Source of the DNA: an uncultured delta proteobacterium
GTDB lineage: Bacteria; RBG-13-61-14; DRUE01
Assembly: GCA_903897985.1 (NCBI GenBank)
Contig: CAIUDS010000314.1
Location: forward strand, 1-6,395
Direction: 5' to 3'
Length of the DNA: 6,395 bases
Below, piece after piece: positions 5,073-6,395 of this stretch. The first letter of the stretch is position 1. Each line of letters opens with the position of its first letter. The position numbers and the translations under genes were made by a program. The notes under the pieces are model-generated. The model was given only the letters and a program-made list of their open reading frames with translations, was not told where the DNA came from and ran no database searches.

Positions 5073-6395
5073 TCAGCGCGAAATTTCCAGGCTGAAAGTC
5101 CCCTCGACCTCGCAGGTCTGAAACAGCAGCATGGGATTGGCCGCGGACCATCCGGTGACCATGCCGGTGACGGGCCGCTCGCCGGTGACTCCCACCAGAC
5201 TGATCCGGTAGAAGCGGCTGACCGGGACGGTGGTCGCCAGGGTGTAGCTGAGCGAGGGGCCGTTGATAAAACCGGCGGCCGAGAGGGAATTGCCCAGGGA
5301 ATCGGTCCCCGGAGGGGATTGCAGCAAGCCGCCGTTCAAAGTATCAATCTGCGAGACCGGGAGGTCATCAACCCGGAAATGAAGTTCGCCTTTGTCCGCG
5401 GGATTATCGCAGTGCTTGAGGTGAGCATTGATCTTGAGGTCCCATTTGCCCTGGACATTGCTGGTCTGGGTGACATTGATCAAATCGGCGAAGGCGCCTT
5501 CCTCGGTGCAGGTCGAGTTGAAATTGCGGCCGCTGTAAGTGCCCTGCATCACGGCGCCGGTGATTAAGCCCATGAACGAGCCCTCAAAGAAGCTCGAGCC
5601 GACGGAGTCGTCGGTAAGGGTGAACTCGAGGGCGCCCGAGGCCCCCTGGCCGTAAAGCGTGAACACCCGGCCGCCCTTCACGCAAAAGCTCTGGTTGCCG
5701 GAAAGCGGGTGAGCGGAGCAAATTTTGTCAAAGCCGAGCATGGTCGCGGGCGAGGCGCTTTGCCAGATGAAATCGGGGAGACCATTTTTCAAGGAAGCGC
5801 CCTCGAAATTATCGCTGAAGACTTCCTTGCCGTTGATCTTGACTTTGAAGTTGTCAATCCTCACCGAGTCCTCGGGCCCGCTCATACCGAAAACAAATTG
5901 CGCGCCGAAGAAATCGCCGTTGGCCTTGAACTTCTTGGTGATGGTCGTCTTGCCCTCGGTGGTTCCGATTGCGCCATCCACCGTTTCGAGGTTCCTGCCT
6001 TTCACCTGCACCAGGGCGAAATAATCTCCGCCTTCGCCGTCGAATTGGGTCTGGCGCTGGTAGCTGATCTCGACGCGATCCCCGGCCTTCACCACCTTGC
6101 TCGAGCCGGGAATAAGGGGATAGGCGGTCGAGAACAGCAGCATGGAGGTCTCGGGGATGTCGCCCTGGGCCTGCTGGTCGCTGGCTTGGACTCGCATGGG
6201 CATGAGGGAAACCTGTTGCATGGTCCCGCCCATGGACATGAGCAGGTTGACAAAGCCGTCATACAGGCCGTATTTGCATCTATTGACGGTGGGCGCGGAA
6301 ACCAGAGAAAGGGTGGCCACGCTGGTGTTCAGGCCGGTGGGAAGGATTTGCACCAGTTGGCCGGAGTCAATCATGATTACCCATTGGTCCGGCGC
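5073..6395 (-). CDS. Unrecognised beta-rich, six-cysteine, probably exported protein (5' end cut by window)
   Basis: I do not recognise this family. The visible part is 440 residues and ends in TGA at 5075-5073. An ATG at 6374 exists, but the frame is open to the right edge, that ATG has no ribosome site, and the residues before it (APDQWVI) read as protein, so the true start is probably outside. Composition is rich in Gly, Ser, Thr, Val and Phe, with alternating strand-like patterns and no transmembrane helix. A segment at about 95-200 resembles a beta-sandwich, ending with VRIDNFKVKINGKEVFSDNFEG (178-199) after DYFALVQVKGRN. Six cysteines (near 40, 226, 238, 296, 329 and 428 of the visible part) would allow three disulphides, which suggests an extracytoplasmic location. 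Two C-terminal segments look like diverged copies of each other (see findings). The TPR anchor protein follows after 32 nt, so they may act together; this is inference. Confidence 0.75.
   Translation of the reverse strand, partial: APDQWVIMIDSGQLVQILPTGLNTSVATLSLVSAPTVNRCKYGLYDGFVNLLMSMGGTMQQVSLMPMRVQASDQQAQGDIPETSMLLFSTAYPLIPGSSKVVKAGDRVEISYQRQTQFDGEGGDYFALVQVKGRNLETVDGAIGTTEGKTTITKKFKANGDFFGAQFVFGMSGPEDSVRIDNFKVKINGKEVFSDNFEGASLKNGLPDFIWQSASPATMLGFDKICSAHPLSGNQSFCVKGGRVFTLYGQGASGALEFTLTDDSVGSSFFEGSFMGLITGAVMQGTYSGRNFNSTCTEEGAFADLINVTQTSNVQGKWDLKINAHLKHCDNPADKGELHFRVDDLPVSQIDTLNGGLLQSPPGTDSLGNSLSAAGFINGPSLSYTLATTVPVSRFYRISLVGVTGERPVTGMVTGWSAANPMLLFQTCEVEGTFSLEISR

Overview
The window carries five genes, all on the minus strand, so transcription runs from the right edge to the left edge. 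The genes have moderately high GC, with AT-rich control regions between some of them. Strong AAGGAGG-type ribosome sites, sigma70-like promoters and one TTG start point to a bacterium. The gene set (K+-independent membrane pyrophosphatase, GreA, a signal-anchored TPR protein, a sugar-type ABC ATPase) suggests a Gram-negative environmental lineage, possibly Desulfobacterota/Myxococcota-like or a candidate phylum. The lineage is inference; no rRNA or other strong taxonomic marker is present.

Layout in transcription order. (1) 6395-5073: the 3' part of an unrecognised beta-rich, six-cysteine, probably exported protein, cut by the right edge. (2) 5040-4339: a short TPR protein with an N-terminal membrane anchor, starting at TTG behind a perfect Shine-Dalgarno. 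(3) 4159-2621: a two-domain sugar/nucleoside-type ABC transporter ATPase whose second Walker B has lost both acidic residues. (4) 2579-2097: greA, with its own promoter buried in the end of the ABC gene. (5) 1817-1: hppA, a K+-independent proton-pumping pyrophosphatase, cut by the left edge, with its own strong promoter, a palindrome at the predicted start of transcription and a leader of about 130 nt.

Genes 1-3 may form one operon (short gap between 1 and 2, 179 bp between 2 and 3, no convincing promoter inside). greA and hppA look independently promoted. greA and hppA are ordinary housekeeping and energy genes: relief of stalled RNA polymerase, and energy recovery from pyrophosphate. The ABC ATPase has no permease or binding-protein gene beside it in the window. 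I see no mobile element, CRISPR array, tRNA or rRNA, and no clear evidence of a new multi-gene system. The least explained items are the exported protein at the right edge, the degenerate ABC domain and the hppA control region.
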